Of a stretch of 5,720 nucleotides of DNA, positions 5,362-5,720 are shown piece by piece (the first letter of the stretch is position 1; every line of letters starts with the position of its first letter). The position numbers and the translations under genes are program-made. Source of the DNA: Maribacter sp. (GTDB lineage Bacteria > Bacteroidota > Bacteroidia > Flavobacteriales > Flavobacteriaceae); assembly GCA_018679695.1 (NCBI GenBank), contig JAHHKH010000019.1:1-5720 (forward strand), given 5' to 3'. The notes beneath the pieces were generated by a model. That model had not been told where the DNA came from. It was given only the letters and a program-made list of their open reading frames with translations, and made no database searches.

Positions 5362-5720
5362 CCCAAGAAGAACTCAAGGAGTTTCTTGATACCAAAGTCG
5401 AGCAATACAATACACCAAGCTTTTTGGAGAATGACCCCATTCAAATTCCGCACAAATTCAATAAAAAAGAAGATATTGAAATAAGTGCCTTTTTAACGGC
5501 AACTATTGCCTGGGGCAATAGAAAAAGCATAATAAAAAACGCATCCTACATGATGTCTCTGTTGGATAATGCACCCTATGATTTTGTTCAAAACCACAAT
5601 CCTTCCGATTTGGGAGGTCTGCAGGGTTTTGTACACCGGACATTCAATGGAGTTGATCTTACTTTTTTCATTCAAAGCCTAAACAACCTATATGCGAACC
5701 ATGGCGGATTGGAAAATGCC
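5358..5720 (+). CDS. TIGR02757/DUF2400 family protein, 5' part (runs off the window)
   Basis: This frame starts at the ATG overlapping the ABC ATPase stop (ATGA, 5358-5361) and stays open for 121 codons to the window edge, so the gene is truncated by the window and not broken. The N-terminal sequence includes ELKEFLDTKVEQYN (5-18), FLENDPIQIPHKF (22-34) and DIEISAFLTATIAWGNRKSI (39-58), followed by YDFV and LTFFIQSLNNLY. These match my recollection of the TIGR02757 (DUF2400) family, about 250 residues long and common in Bacteroidota. About half the protein is therefore visible. No signal peptide or membrane segment is seen, so it is probably cytoplasmic. The biochemical function is not established as far as I know. 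The 4-bp overlap implies translational coupling with the ATPase. Confidence 0.88.
   Translation, partial: MTQEELKEFLDTKVEQYNTPSFLENDPIQIPHKFNKKEDIEISAFLTATIAWGNRKSIIKNASYMMSLLDNAPYDFVQNHNPSDLGGLQGFVHRTFNGVDLTFFIQSLNNLYANHGGLENA

Noticed and set aside
5058..5453. Open minus-strand frame of 131 codons opposite the ABC ATPase and the start of the TIGR02757 gene
   Set aside because: It is a shadow of two well-supported plus-strand genes; the translation is low-complexity Ser/Leu-rich and resembles no family.
5493..5675. Open minus-strand frame of 60 codons
   Set aside because: It is antisense to the TIGR02757-like frame, which is open to the window edge and joined to the ATPase by an ATGA overlap.

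Overview
The window looks like a chromosomal segment from a marine-type member of the Flavobacteriaceae (Bacteroidota). The evidence is AT-rich DNA, little sign of Shine-Dalgarno sequences, promoter-like TAnnTTTG elements typical of Bacteroidota sigma factors, a TonB-dependent receptor with an N-terminal carboxypeptidase-regulatory-like domain, and several small proteins resembling Bacteroidota-restricted families (DUF6146-like, DUF6787-like, TIGR02757). Family names are from memory of sequence features; no database search was possible.

Layout. Positions 6-1171 hold three small plus-strand genes: a lipoprotein (DUF6146-like), a two-helix membrane protein (DUF6787-like) and a membrane-anchored His/Cys-rich protein. 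They are followed 45 bp later by a 748-residue TonB-dependent receptor (1217-3463). The His/Cys-rich protein and the receptor, which carries a His/Glu-rich loop and a ZnuD-like barrel motif, look like a metal (probably zinc) uptake pair. Positions 3468-3517 form a strong bidirectional terminator that lies partly inside the end of the next, convergent gene.

On the minus strand (3483-4462) are a GTP cyclohydrolase I gene (folE, first step of tetrahydrofolate/pterin synthesis) and, downstream of it, a small hydrophobic protein with an internal duplication. A divergent intergenic region (4463-4653) holds inverted repeats and a good candidate promoter.

On the plus strand from 4654 is a LolD-type ABC ATPase. 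Its stop codon overlaps by four bases (ATGA) the start of a TIGR02757/DUF2400 gene that runs off the right edge.

Most of this is ordinary flavobacterial core genome. The parts most worth a second look are the metal-uptake pair, the terminator embedded in coding sequence, the duplicated motif in the small membrane protein, and the translational coupling of an orphan LolD ATPase to a protein of unknown function. I found no mobile element, CRISPR array, tRNA or rRNA, and no evidence of a wholly new system.
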